From assembly GCF_002335445.1 (NCBI RefSeq), contig NZ_BDME01000001.1, forward strand, positions 434,001-498,000: a stretch of 64,000 bases of DNA, read 5' to 3'. This DNA is from Lebetimonas natsushimae (GTDB lineage: Bacteria; Campylobacterota; Campylobacteria; Campylobacterales; Nautiliaceae). Positions 37,342 to 45,426 of this stretch are shown one piece after another. The notes under the pieces were generated by a model. That model was not told the origin of the DNA. It searched no databases and worked only from the letters and a program-made list of their open reading frames with translations. Positions within the stretch are counted from its first letter, which is position 1; each line of letters begins with the position of its first letter. The position numbers were made by a program, and so were the translations under genes.

Positions 37342-37923
37342 TTATCTAATTATATCAAATTCGCTTATCTCTTGAAATCCGATTATTGCATTAATCATTG
37401 CCATTTTTTTAAAATAGGGCAGATCATAAACATGAATATTTTCTTCTTTTAAAAATCTCTTATCAAGCAATTCCTGGCGTTTAGTACCTTTTAGTAGTGG
37501 ATATTTTGGAGTTATCCATTCTTTGCCAGTAAAAAATGCAAGATTTGAAATAGTGGTATCTGTAATTAAATTGTTTTTTACTAAAATAAATTCATCAAAA
37601 TTAATGGAGAATGTAGAATGGAGAATGGAAAATTTTTTCCTGTTTTTATATTTAAATGAATAATCAAAACCAATTTTTACAATTTTAAATTTCTTAAATT
37701 TTCTTTCTTTGAGGGGAAAAACTTCAATATTTCTGATACCGTCATAAGAATATGTAATTCGAACCCTTGCATTATCAGTATTATCAAAATTTAACTTTTC
37801 AGTTTTAACTTTTAACTTTTCATTCTTAAAAAAATGTTTAAGTGTTTTTTTCATTCTTTTTAAATGATATTCTAAGTTTTGAATTTTTCCGTTTTTTACT
37901 AAAACTGTTTCTATAAATTCCAT
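37342..37923 (-). CDS. Short class IV aminotransferase (aminodeoxychorismate lyase-like)
   Basis: 193 residues, shorter than the usual 250-280. The C-terminal PLP motif is clear: DEFILVKNNLITDTTISNLA, then WITPKYPLLKGTKRQELLDK. The N-terminal segment MEFIETVLVKNGKIQNLEYH fits PabC-like proteins that pair with short PabB proteins, and such a pabB lies 2.8 kb downstream. Two stretches, NEKLKVKTEKLN and KKFSILHSTFSIN, come from the low-complexity motif; the second lies right after the presumed catalytic-lysine segment KYKNR. Confidence 0.75.
   Translation of the reverse strand: MEFIETVLVKNGKIQNLEYHLKRMKKTLKHFFKNEKLKVKTEKLNFDNTDNARVRITYSYDGIRNIEVFPLKERKFKKFKIVKIGFDYSFKYKNRKKFSILHSTFSINFDEFILVKNNLITDTTISNLAFFTGKEWITPKYPLLKGTKRQELLDKRFLKEENIHVYDLPYFKKMAMINAIIGFQEISEFDIIR
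37601..37637 (+). repeat. Low-complexity motif family inside the aminotransferase gene (opposite orientation)
   Basis: ATGGAGAATGTAGAATGGAG and following units on the + strand, read antisense by the gene as KFSILHSTFSIN. It is the one coding copy seen in the reverse orientation. Confidence 0.6.
37787..37835 (-). repeat. Low-complexity motif family inside the aminotransferase gene (sense orientation)
   Basis: On the minus strand, units like AATGAAAAGTTAAAAGTTAA encode the peptide NEKLKVKTEKLN, an Lys/Glu-rich insertion with no match to the enzyme family. Confidence 0.6.
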
Positions 37924-37982
37924 TTTTGCTCCATTGATTAAAATTTATACAATTTTTTTTGAATATTAAATTTAATTTGCAG

Positions 37983-37988
37983 TATAAT
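37983..37988 (+). promoter_or_regulatory. Putative -10 element for glnA
   Basis: TATAAT 26 bases before the glnA ATG, with a strong ribosome site (AAGGAG). No NtrC/sigma-54 -24/-12 element is visible in the 90-base gap. Confidence 0.5.
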
Positions 37989-38013
37989 ACAAAAAAACAA
38001 GTAAGGAGAGCAA

Positions 38014-39432
38014 ATGAAAATAGCTGAATTTTTAAAAGAGTGTAGAGAAAGTGAAATAGAATTTATTGATTTCAGATTTACAGATATTAAAGGTACATGG
38101 CATCACGTAACTTATGATATTGATTCAATAGACGAAGATACATTTAAAAACGGGTTACCGTTTGACGGTAGTTCAATTCCGGCATGGCAGCCTATTAACG
38201 AATCAGATATGATATTAATGCCTGACCTGGAGGTAGGAACTCATTTTATTGACCCATTTACAGCAGACCCAACAATGGTAGTATTTTGCGATGTTTTAAA
38301 TACAGATTATACTCCATATGAAAAATGTCCTAGAAGTATTGCAAAGCAGGCTCAAAAACATCTTGAAGAAAGCGGTATTGCGGATACTGCATTTTTTGGA
38401 GCTGAAAATGAATTTTTTGTATTTGAGAATGTAAAAATAAGAGACCAAATCAATTCTCAATGCTATTGGGTAGATACACCTGAGGGTGAATGGAATGCTG
38501 ATAATATTGAAGATTATGAATACAATACAGGACATAGACCTGGAACAAAAGGTGGATATTTTCCAGTACCTCCGGTTGATTCTATGATGGATTTAAGAGC
38601 TGAAATGGTTAAAGTTTTAAAAGAAGTGGGACTTGAAACATTTGTGGTTCACCATGAAGTTGCACAAGGTCAAGGTGAAATTGGTGTTAAATTTGGAACT
38701 CTTGTGGAAGCGGCTGATAATGTTCAAAAATTAAAATATGTTGTAAAAATGGTAGCCCATTTAAACGGAAAAACTGCAACATTTATGCCAAAACCGCTTT
38801 ACGGAGATAATGGAAACGGAATGCATACTCACCAGTCTTTATGGAAAGACGGTAAAAATTTATTCTATAAAAAGGGAGAATACGGCAATTTAAGCGATAT
38901 TGCAAGATGGTATATAGGAGGAATTTTCCATCATGCACATGCAGTAGCAGCACTTACAAACGCATCAACAAACTCATATAAAAGATTAATCCCAGGATTT
39001 GAAGCACCGTCAATTTTAACTTTTTCTTCAAGAAACAGAAGTGCAAGCTGTAGAATTCCTTTTGGATCTGGTGAAAAATCAACAAGAATTGAAATGAGAT
39101 TTCCTGACAGTTCTGCAAATCCTTATTTGGCATTTGCAGCAATGCTTATGGCGGGGCTTGACGGAATTAAAAATAAATATGAACCTGTTGGACCAATGGA
39201 TATAGACTTATTTGAATTAACACTTGATGAAATCAGAGAAAAAGGAATCAAACAATTGCCTCATACTTTAAGAGAAGCACTTGAAGCATTAATTGCGGAC
39301 CATGAATTCTTAAAACCGGTATTTACTGAAGATTTCATTCAAACTTATCAGCATTATAAATTTGAAACTCAAGTTTGGCCTGATGAAGCAAGACCTACTG
39401 CATACGAGTTTAAATCAACTTATTCTTGCTAA
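38014..39432 (+). CDS. glnA: Glutamine synthetase type I, lacking the adenylylation tyrosine
   Basis: ATP-dependent assimilation of ammonium into glutamine. 472 residues. Motifs include [47 protein letters not shown], the ATP loop [17 protein letters not shown] and [10 protein letters not shown]. At the position of the E. coli regulatory Tyr397 (NLYDLP) this protein has DLFELT, with Phe at residue 400, so covalent adenylylation is not possible there. As I recall, Helicobacter pylori shows the same change. Confidence 0.96.
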   Translation: MKIAEFLKECRESEIEFIDFRFTDIKGTWHHVTYDIDSIDEDTFKNGLPFDGSSIPAWQPINESDMILMPDLEVGTHFIDPFTADPTMVVFCDVLNTDYTPYEKCPRSIAKQAQKHLEESGIADTAFFGAENEFFVFENVKIRDQINSQCYWVDTPEGEWNADNIEDYEYNTGHRPGTKGGYFPVPPVDSMMDLRAEMVKVLKEVGLETFVVHHEVAQGQGEIGVKFGTLVEAADNVQKLKYVVKMVAHLNGKTATFMPKPLYGDNGNGMHTHQSLWKDGKNLFYKKGEYGNLSDIARWYIGGIFHHAHAVAALTNASTNSYKRLIPGFEAPSILTFSSRNRSASCRIPFGSGEKSTRIEMRFPDSSANPYLAFAAMLMAGLDGIKNKYEPVGPMDIDLFELTLDEIREKGIKQLPHTLREALEALIADHEFLKPVFTEDFIQTYQHYKFETQVWPDEARPTAYEFKSTYSC

Positions 39433-39469
39433 TTTCTCCTCTTTTTTCTTTTTTTTATAAAAATTTTGT

Positions 39470-39475
39470 TATAAT
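39470..39475 (+). promoter_or_regulatory. Putative -10 element for the GGDEF response regulator
   Basis: TATAAT after TTTTG, 22 bases before the TTG start codon at 39498. Confidence 0.45.
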
Positions 39476-39497
39476 GAGATAAAAAAGGTATTATTTA

Positions 39498-40691
39498 TTG
39501 AAAATATTAATTTTAGATGATGATGTTGTTTATGGAAAATTAGTTAAAAATTATTTGCAAAAATTTCTTTTATTTGCAGATATTGAACTTGTTACTTCAT
39601 TTAAAGAAGCTAAAAAATATAATGAATATGATTTGTTTATTATTGATTATATGATTCCAGATTGTAAACATATAGAACATATTGAATATTTTTTAAATTT
39701 AAACAAAAAAGTTATTTTAATCACCGCATATGAAAAAGAATTAATTGCGGATGATATTTTAAATAAAGTATTAGATTATGTTTTTAAAGATAATGCTTCT
39801 TTGGTTTATTTAAGAAAATTGATAAACAGAATTTATAAAAATCAGTTTTTTAATGTAATGGTTGTTGATGATTCAGCTGTTGGCAGAAAATCTATTATTA
39901 ACAATTTGGGTTTATTGGGATTTAAAAATATAATTGAAGCAAGAAATGGAATTGAAGCCTTATCTTTATTAAAAAAAGAAAATTTTAATATTATTATTAC
40001 GGATTTGCATATGCCAAAAATGAATGGCTTTGAATTGGTAAAAGAAATCAGAAAAGAAATTCCAATAGAAGAAATACCAATACTTGTTTTATCTTCTGAC
40101 AGTAATAATATGACGTTAATAAAAACACTAAAAATCGGTGCGAATGATTTTATTTTAAAATCTTTTAAAAAAGAGGAATTTTTTATTCGTTTAAATAATC
40201 TTTTAGATATATACGACACATTTAATTTATATAAAACAAAAATGTATATCGACCCGTTAACCGGGGCATATAACAGACTTTATCTAGAAATAATAAAATC
40301 TGAAATTACCAAGTGGTCTAAATATACTGTTATAATGCTGGATATCGACCATTTTAAAAAAGTCAATGATACATACGGCCATTTAAAAGGTGATGCGGTA
40401 TTAAAACATTTTGTTGGGCTGGTTAAATCCAATATAAGAAAAAATGATTATCTGATAAGATACGGAGGGGAGGAATTTTTAATTATTTTACCTGAAGCTG
40501 ATAAAAAAGTTGCCATAAAAATTTTACAAAAAATAAAAGTAAAATCGCTAACATCTGATTTTAATATAAAGTATACTTTTTCTGCCGGTGTAGCTGATGA
40601 AAAAATGGATTTGATTGAAAAAATTAAATTAGCAGATGAGAGATTATACAAGGCAAAAGAAAGTGGAAGAGATAAATTTGTATTGGATTAA
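39498..40691 (+). CDS. Two-receiver response regulator with GGDEF diguanylate cyclase domain
   Basis: 397 residues, started by TTG (AAAGG nine bases upstream). The first receiver (1-115) has acidic cluster DDD 7-9 and phospho-Asp D50. The second (118-240) has DD at 124-125, D169 in IIITDLHMPKMNG and a KS-type lysine. The cyclase domain (about 250-395) has intact GGEEF at 323-327 and the inhibitory-site RxxD (RKND, 314-317) five residues before it, so it should make c-di-GMP and be feedback-limited. The layout resembles PleD. No histidine kinase gene is nearby. The stop interlocks with that of pabB. Confidence 0.92.
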   Translation: MKILILDDDVVYGKLVKNYLQKFLLFADIELVTSFKEAKKYNEYDLFIIDYMIPDCKHIEHIEYFLNLNKKVILITAYEKELIADDILNKVLDYVFKDNASLVYLRKLINRIYKNQFFNVMVVDDSAVGRKSIINNLGLLGFKNIIEARNGIEALSLLKKENFNIIITDLHMPKMNGFELVKEIRKEIPIEEIPILVLSSDSNNMTLIKTLKIGANDFILKSFKKEEFFIRLNNLLDIYDTFNLYKTKMYIDPLTGAYNRLYLEIIKSEITKWSKYTVIMLDIDHFKKVNDTYGHLKGDAVLKHFVGLVKSNIRKNDYLIRYGGEEFLIILPEADKKVAIKILQKIKVKSLTSDFNIKYTFSAGVADEKMDLIEKIKLADERLYKAKESGRDKFVLD

Positions 40692-41614
40692 ACAGGAATA
40701 TAAACTTTGTTTACGAGTTCTTCGTATTCTTTTTTAATATTACTGTCAATTGTAATTCCTCCCCCGCTTTTGTAAATGAATGTTTTTAATTCTTTATTTT
40801 CCATTTTACATTTTTTATTTTCAATATATCTTATAATAACGGCACTGTCCAAAAATGTTTTTTCATCCGTAATTCCAAAAATTCCGGTATAAAATCCTCT
40901 TTTATATCCTTCTACCCTTTTTATGATTTCAACCGTTTTTTTCTTAGGTGTTCCTGAAATAGATCCGGCCGGTAACATTTTTAAAATCATTTCAAGCCAG
41001 TTTTTCTGCCAGTTTTCAAGTGTTGCTTCTATTTCGCTGCTGACCTGCAGCAGTTCTTTATCTCCGGCTTTTATTTTATCTATAAAACGGAATTTATTGA
41101 CTTTTACATTTTTGCCAATTATTCCCAGGTCATTTCTCAGTAAATCCACAACCATCGTATGTTCGGCCATTTCTTTTTGGTTATTTAAAATCAGTTCTTT
41201 TGCCTGTGGAATATGGGCATCTATTGTCCCTTTCATAGGATATGTATAAATTTTATTTCCTTCAATTCTTACGAACCTTTCAGGAGAAAAACAGACAAAT
41301 TTATCTTTAAAATATAATTTAAAAGGTGCCTTTGCAAAATAAAATATTTCAAGCAGATTCCAGCTTGTCTGAATTTCTGTAGGAAATGTGAGATTAAGTA
41401 AATATGTATTTCCCTTTTTTATCTCTTCAATTACTTCGCTAAAAGCTTTTTGATATCTTTCAAAACTTATTGGATTTTTTTTAAAAAGAAGAGTTTTTTT
41501 TTGAGGTTTTTTAGGTAAAAGCTTAAATGCAGGAAAAGAAAAATAGATGTTTTTTAAATTTTTAACATCGTCAATAAAAATATTTCCGTCAAAATCTATT
41601 AAAAAAAATTTCAT
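40688..41614 (-). CDS. pabB: Chorismate-binding enzyme, short PabB-like (aminodeoxychorismate synthase component I)
   Basis: 308 residues, holding only the catalytic chorismate-binding domain (usual PabB about 450). Motifs: GNTYLLNLTFPTEI, CFSPERFVRIEGNKIYTYPM, PMKGTI, EHTMVVDLLRNDLG, LPAGSISGTPKKKTVEII and YKSGGGITIDSNIKKEYEE. The segment NKKCKMENKEL between two conserved strands is a motif-family insertion. It probably works in folate (p-aminobenzoate) synthesis with the class IV aminotransferase at 37342. Its start is 2 bases before the pyrB stop region. Confidence 0.86.
   Translation of the reverse strand: MKFFLIDFDGNIFIDDVKNLKNIYFSFPAFKLLPKKPQKKTLLFKKNPISFERYQKAFSEVIEEIKKGNTYLLNLTFPTEIQTSWNLLEIFYFAKAPFKLYFKDKFVCFSPERFVRIEGNKIYTYPMKGTIDAHIPQAKELILNNQKEMAEHTMVVDLLRNDLGIIGKNVKVNKFRFIDKIKAGDKELLQVSSEIEATLENWQKNWLEMILKMLPAGSISGTPKKKTVEIIKRVEGYKRGFYTGIFGITDEKTFLDSAVIIRYIENKKCKMENKELKTFIYKSGGGITIDSNIKKEYEELVNKVYIPV
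40790..40830 (-). repeat. Low-complexity motif family inside pabB
   Basis: Minus-strand units TTGAAAATAAAAAATGTAAA then ATGGAAAATAAAG, in frame, encode ENKKCKMENKE between the conserved strands IIRYI and TFIYKSGGGI. Confidence 0.65.
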
Positions 41615-41616
41615 TT

Positions 41617-42489
41617 TTAATTTAATAAAAATTTAAGTATTCCCATTCTGACAGCGACTCCGTTTTTAACCTGTTCTAATACCAGACATCTTTCATCTGC
41701 CAAGACTTCATCGTCTATGTCTATGTTTCTGTGAACCGGTCCCGGATGCATTACAAAAATTTTTTTATCTTTGATTAAATCTTTTGTAATTTTAAAATTC
41801 TGGGCATAGTCTTCAAGAGAAGCAAAAGTGGCATTCTGGTGTCTTTCCGTTTGAGTTCTAAGGGAAATTACGGCATCGCTGATTTCAATTGCTTCTTTTA
41901 TATTGTAAGTTGTTTTTAAATTTGTTTTTGGCAAAAACTGTGGAGGTCCCACCAAAATCACGTTTGCGCCAAAACGGGTAAATAATTCAATATCAGAATT
42001 TGCAACACGACTGTTTCTTATATCTCCTACAATTGAGATCGTTTTTCCTTCCAGTGAACCCCATTTTTGCATTAGTGTAAAAAGATCAAGAAGTCCCTGG
42101 GTTGGATGTTGATGAGCTCCGTCACCAGCATTTATAATTGAACATTTTACATAATTTGAGAGTATTTTTGGAACACCTGAGCGGTTATGTCTTACAACAA
42201 TTGCATCAGGCCCCATTGCATCTAGGTTTGCTGCTGTATCATAAAGTGTTTCACCTTTGGATGTAGAGCTTCTGGCAATATCTAGATTCACTACGTCAGC
42301 CCCGAGTCTTTTGGCCGCTATTTCAAATGAACTTCTTGTTCTTGTAGAATTTTCAAAGAAAATATTAATAATTAATTTTCCTTTTAAATCATCTCTTTTC
42401 TTTTCGTCAAAAAAGTTTTTTGCATATGTGAATATTTGTAATATTTCATCTTTGTTTAATTCTTTTGTGTGGGTTAAATGTTTTGACAT
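41617..42489 (-). CDS. pyrB: Aspartate carbamoyltransferase catalytic chain
   Basis: Condenses carbamoyl phosphate with aspartate in pyrimidine synthesis. 290 residues with the carbamoyl phosphate loop [41 protein letters not shown] and [12 protein letters not shown]. No regulatory pyrI follows, as expected for this phylum. Two bases separate it from pabB. Confidence 0.96.
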   Translation of the reverse strand: MSKHLTHTKELNKDEILQIFTYAKNFFDEKKRDDLKGKLIINIFFENSTRTRSSFEIAAKRLGADVVNLDIARSSTSKGETLYDTAANLDAMGPDAIVVRHNRSGVPKILSNYVKCSIINAGDGAHQHPTQGLLDLFTLMQKWGSLEGKTISIVGDIRNSRVANSDIELFTRFGANVILVGPPQFLPKTNLKTTYNIKEAIEISDAVISLRTQTERHQNATFASLEDYAQNFKITKDLIKDKKIFVMHPGPVHRNIDIDDEVLADERCLVLEQVKNGVAVRMGILKFLLN

Positions 42490-42504
42490 TTAATTCCTTT
42501 TTTG

Positions 42505-42510
42505 TATAAT
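42505..42510 (+). promoter_or_regulatory. Putative extended -10 element for the 32-residue membrane protein gene
   Basis: TGTATAAT with the hexamer at 42505-42510, 30 bases upstream of the ATG and followed by AAAGGAG. Good promoter and ribosome site for such a short gene. Confidence 0.5.
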
Positions 42511-42540
42511 TTTACTATATCTTAAAAAAAAGGAGAAATT

Positions 42541-42639
42541 ATGGATTACGGAGTAGTTTTATCAAGCAGTTTTCTTACAACTATTATATTTATTGTATTA
42601 GTTTATTATTTTATGTTTAAAGCAACACCGGAAAATTAA
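42541..42639 (+). CDS. 32-residue single-pass membrane microprotein
   Basis: Open frame too short for most gene callers: polar start MDYG, a hydrophobic helix of about 20 residues (VVLSSSFLTTIIFIVLVYYF), and a short tail MFKATPEN. It has its own AAAGGAG site six bases before the ATG and an extended -10, and fills a gap otherwise unexplained between divergent pyrB and convergent cmoB. Its stop is interlocked with that of cmoB (TTAA). The size and shape recall accessory subunits such as CcoQ or CydX, but no oxidase gene is near and the identity is unknown. Confidence 0.65.
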   Translation: MDYGVVLSSSFLTTIIFIVLVYYFMFKATPEN

Positions 42640-43538
42640 TTTTTAAGTTTTAAATAAACTCTCAGAGGAGGTGGATACCCCTCTATTGTTCTAGTTTGCT
42701 CTGCATTTAAAAAGTGGTTTAAACTTTCCCCTTCGATCCAGTTGGTTTTTCGCTGTTCTTCAATAGTTGTATATTTTTTACCTAAAAATTTTACATCTTT
42801 GAATTTGGCTTTTTCTATCCAGTTGTATAAAGTTTTTAAAGTAGGGATAAAATACACATTTTTCATTTTTGCATATCTAATAGGACTTAGGGCAATTTCT
42901 TCATCCCCCTCAATAATCAGTGTGTCTAAAATAACTTCACCGTTTTCCTTAAGAGCGATTTTAAGCTCTTTTAGCATGGTTATGGGATCAGGTCTGTGAT
43001 ATAAAACTCCCATGCAGAAAATTACGTCAAATTTTTTATCATATATTGGAATATGTTCAACTCCAAGAAGTTTGTAGGAAATATTACTTTTTATAAATTT
43101 GTTTATAAATTTAAACTGCAGATTAAACAATGCGCTTGGGTCAAATATTTCTATACTTTTAGGATTAAATTCCAACATTCTAAAAGCATAGTATCCGTTG
43201 TTTCCCCCAACATCCAATATTTCTTTATTTTCCAAATTTAAAAAAGGTTTTATAATATTCCATTTAATATAACTTCTCCATTCAGTATCTATAAAAATAT
43301 CGTTTATTTTAAAAGGTCCTTTTCTCCATGGTTTTAGCATTTTGGCAATTTCTAAAATTTCTTTATCATATTTTTTATCCCCTCTTATTTCTATAACATC
43401 ACCAAAATTAATTTTCCATTTTTCATTTTCAATTTTACATTGATTTATTTTTTCATAAATTGGTTTTATATTTTTCCAATTAAACCATTTTTGCCTTTCA
43501 TTTAAGATAGCTTCAATTTTTAATTTTTCACTTTTCAC
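42636..43538 (-). CDS. cmoB: tRNA U34 carboxymethyltransferase
   Basis: Uses carboxy-SAM to complete 5-oxyacetyluridine at tRNA position 34. 300 residues. SAM loop EILDVGGNNGYYAFRMLEFN, the family motifs WRKGPFKINDIFIDTEWRS and FCMGVLYHRPDPITMLKEL are present. The N-terminus MKSEKLKIEA and the internal QCKIENEKWKIN are encoded by the low-complexity motif family. The carboxy-SAM synthase cmoA is not in the window. Confidence 0.93.
   Translation of the reverse strand: MKSEKLKIEAILNERQKWFNWKNIKPIYEKINQCKIENEKWKINFGDVIEIRGDKKYDKEILEIAKMLKPWRKGPFKINDIFIDTEWRSYIKWNIIKPFLNLENKEILDVGGNNGYYAFRMLEFNPKSIEIFDPSALFNLQFKFINKFIKSNISYKLLGVEHIPIYDKKFDVIFCMGVLYHRPDPITMLKELKIALKENGEVILDTLIIEGDEEIALSPIRYAKMKNVYFIPTLKTLYNWIEKAKFKDVKFLGKKYTTIEEQRKTNWIEGESLNHFLNAEQTRTIEGYPPPLRVYLKLKN
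43408..43445 (-). repeat. Low-complexity motif family inside cmoB
   Basis: Minus-strand CAATGTAAAATTGAAAATGA and following unit, in frame, encode QCKIENEKWKIN in the less conserved N-terminal part of CmoB. Confidence 0.65.
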
Positions 43539-43546
43539 TTTTCATT
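43512..43546 (-). repeat. Low-complexity motif family at the cmoB start
   Basis: Minus-strand GAAATGAAAAGTGAAAAGTG and following units contain the cmoB ATG and encode KSEKLKIE. Confidence 0.6.
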
Positions 43547-43549
43547 TCC

Positions 43550-43741
43550 TTAGTTGCAGTCTAAACATATTTTTCTTTTTTTCTTTTTGAAATTATATAT
43601 ATTGTTATCACATTTTTTATAATAAACACCGTATAAATCATAATTTTCGTGACATTCGGGATAATAATTCAGAGAAACTCCCTCTTTATTAACGCAACTG
43701 ATAAAAAAAAGTGCTATTATAATAGTAAGAATAAATTTCAT
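43550..43741 (-). CDS. Small putative lipoprotein, cysteine-rich
   Basis: 63 residues with a lipoprotein signal (KFILTIIIALFFISC, lipobox cysteine at 16) and four further cysteines (PECHENY, YKKCDNN, KICLDCN). The basic tail KKKKRK precedes CLDC. Unknown function; possibly envelope-located and disulfide-bonded. It lies 11 bases upstream of cmoB on the same strand. Confidence 0.65.
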   Translation of the reverse strand: MKFILTIIIALFFISCVNKEGVSLNYYPECHENYDLYGVYYKKCDNNIYNFKKKKRKICLDCN

Positions 43742-43780
43742 AAATAACCTTTTTTATTTAATTATAACAAAAGGACGGAC

Positions 43781-44962
43781 ATGGAAGTGCTTAAAATATT
43801 TAAAAAAATAACAAAAATACCTCATTGCAGTGGAAATACCGGGAAACTTAAAGATTTTATTATTGAATATGCAAAAAATGAGGGTTTTAATGTAGAAACT
43901 GACAAAGCGGGAAATGTTTTGGCTTATTTGGAAAAACCAGTTATTTGCTTACAGTCTCATATAGACATGGTTTGTGTTGGAAATGCACCTGAAATTGAAA
44001 TTGAGAGTGACGGTGAGTGGTTGTGGGCTAAGAATTCCTCACTTGGGGCTGATAACGGAATCGGTGTTGCGATAATGCTAAATCTAATGAAAAAATACAA
44101 AAATGTTGAATATCTTTTTACCAATGATGAGGAAATAGGTCTTATCGGGGCTTTTAATTTAGAGCTGAAAATTAATTCCCCTTATCTTCTTAATCTTGAC
44201 AGTGAGGATGAAAATATCTATATCGGATGTGCAGGTGGAGTTGATGCAATAATTAATTATCCACTTAAAAAAATAAAAAAAAGAGGATATTTGGCTGATG
44301 TTAAAATAGATAACCTGCCGGGTGGTCACAGCGGTGTTGATATTCATAAAAATATACCAAATGCAATTAGCGAATTAGCTTTTGATGTTGAAGAAGTTGT
44401 AGAATTTAGAGGAGGCGAGAGAAGGAATTCAATTCCAAGAAGTGCAAAGGCCAAAGAGTTTTTTGAAAGTGGATTTGGAGAAGAAGTTGATGTTTTTGAT
44501 GATGGATATATTAGATTTTTAAGAAATTTGCCTCATGGGGTATTGGAGTATGATTTTAAATTTAATGTGGTAAGTAAATCTATAAATTTGGCAATTGTGG
44601 AAAATGAAAAAATTATTCTTTCACTCAGGGCGAATTCTAATGAATTGTTAGAAGAAGTCAAAGAATATTTAAAGGCAAAAGCTAAAATAGAGGTTGAGTT
44701 TGAAGGAGAATATCCTGCGTGGAGGCCGGAGATAACTAATTTGGCAAAAATTTTGCAAGAAATAACGCATTATGATTTTAAAGTTATTCATGCGGGACTT
44801 GAATGTGCAGTGCTTAAAAACAAATTCCCTAAAGTTTCTATGGCATCAATCGGTCCTGTTATTGAAAATCCTCATTCTATATATGAAAAGGTAAATGTAA
44901 AATCTATTGAAAAAACACTAAATTCAGTAGAGACGCTGTTACAGAAAGTTACAAAGCGTTAA
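43781..44962 (+). CDS. pepD: M20-family aminoacyl-histidine-type dipeptidase (PepD-like)
   Basis: Dinuclear-zinc peptidase splitting dipeptides, 393 residues, shorter than the roughly 485 of E. coli PepD. Metal ligands are seen in LQSHIDMVC, LGADNGIGVAIML and TNDEEIGLIGAF; substrate motif LPGGHSGVDIHKN; C-terminal HAGLECAV and SIGPVIENPHS. AAAGGAC precedes the ATG. Confidence 0.9.
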   Translation: MEVLKIFKKITKIPHCSGNTGKLKDFIIEYAKNEGFNVETDKAGNVLAYLEKPVICLQSHIDMVCVGNAPEIEIESDGEWLWAKNSSLGADNGIGVAIMLNLMKKYKNVEYLFTNDEEIGLIGAFNLELKINSPYLLNLDSEDENIYIGCAGGVDAIINYPLKKIKKRGYLADVKIDNLPGGHSGVDIHKNIPNAISELAFDVEEVVEFRGGERRNSIPRSAKAKEFFESGFGEEVDVFDDGYIRFLRNLPHGVLEYDFKFNVVSKSINLAIVENEKIILSLRANSNELLEEVKEYLKAKAKIEVEFEGEYPAWRPEITNLAKILQEITHYDFKVIHAGLECAVLKNKFPKVSMASIGPVIENPHSIYEKVNVKSIEKTLNSVETLLQKVTKR

Positions 44963-45043
44963 TTAAAAATTAATAAAAAACGACCTTTTTTATCCGAAGT
45001 AGTATGATAATAATATAAAAGTTAAAAAAAAAAAGGTAAAAAA

Positions 45044-45424
45044 ATGAATATTAACAAAGTTATTTCCGGGTTTTTTTTTATTCTTGCCATGACACTCAAT
45101 TTTGGATTTTTTTATGGAGACCCGACCGCGATAGACCAACACAGTGCGTGGGAGCTGTTTTTTGCAATTATTGTTAATTTGATTGCAACTACTATGAAGC
45201 TTGGAGATAAAACCCAACTTGGTGCGGTTTTGCTTGCAACAAGTCTGGTGGCAGATTTGCAGCTTATACTTTCATCTGTGGTCTGGGCTGTTGCGCTGTA
45301 CGGTTTGAAAGATTTCAATGTTACTACCTCTGTGACAATTGTGTCACTTTCAGGTGGAGCACTTCTTGCAAATATTGTTTCTGTTATTTTGTTTATGGCA
45401 GATACTATTAAATCTAAAAGATAA
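45044..45424 (+). CDS. DUF6394-like membrane protein paired with a K+ channel
   Basis: 126 residues with four hydrophobic helices (roughly 5-25, 36-56, 62-92, 97-120) and conserved-looking polar turns FFYGDPTAIDQHSAWE and MKLGDKTQLGA. I recall this family next to TrkA-domain channels, and here it ends 2 bases before one. An accessory channel subunit is a reasonable inference, not shown. AAAAGG site eight bases upstream. Confidence 0.7.
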   Translation: MNINKVISGFFFILAMTLNFGFFYGDPTAIDQHSAWELFFAIIVNLIATTMKLGDKTQLGAVLLATSLVADLQLILSSVVWAVALYGLKDFNVTTSVTIVSLSGGALLANIVSVILFMADTIKSKR

Positions 45425-45426
45425 CA

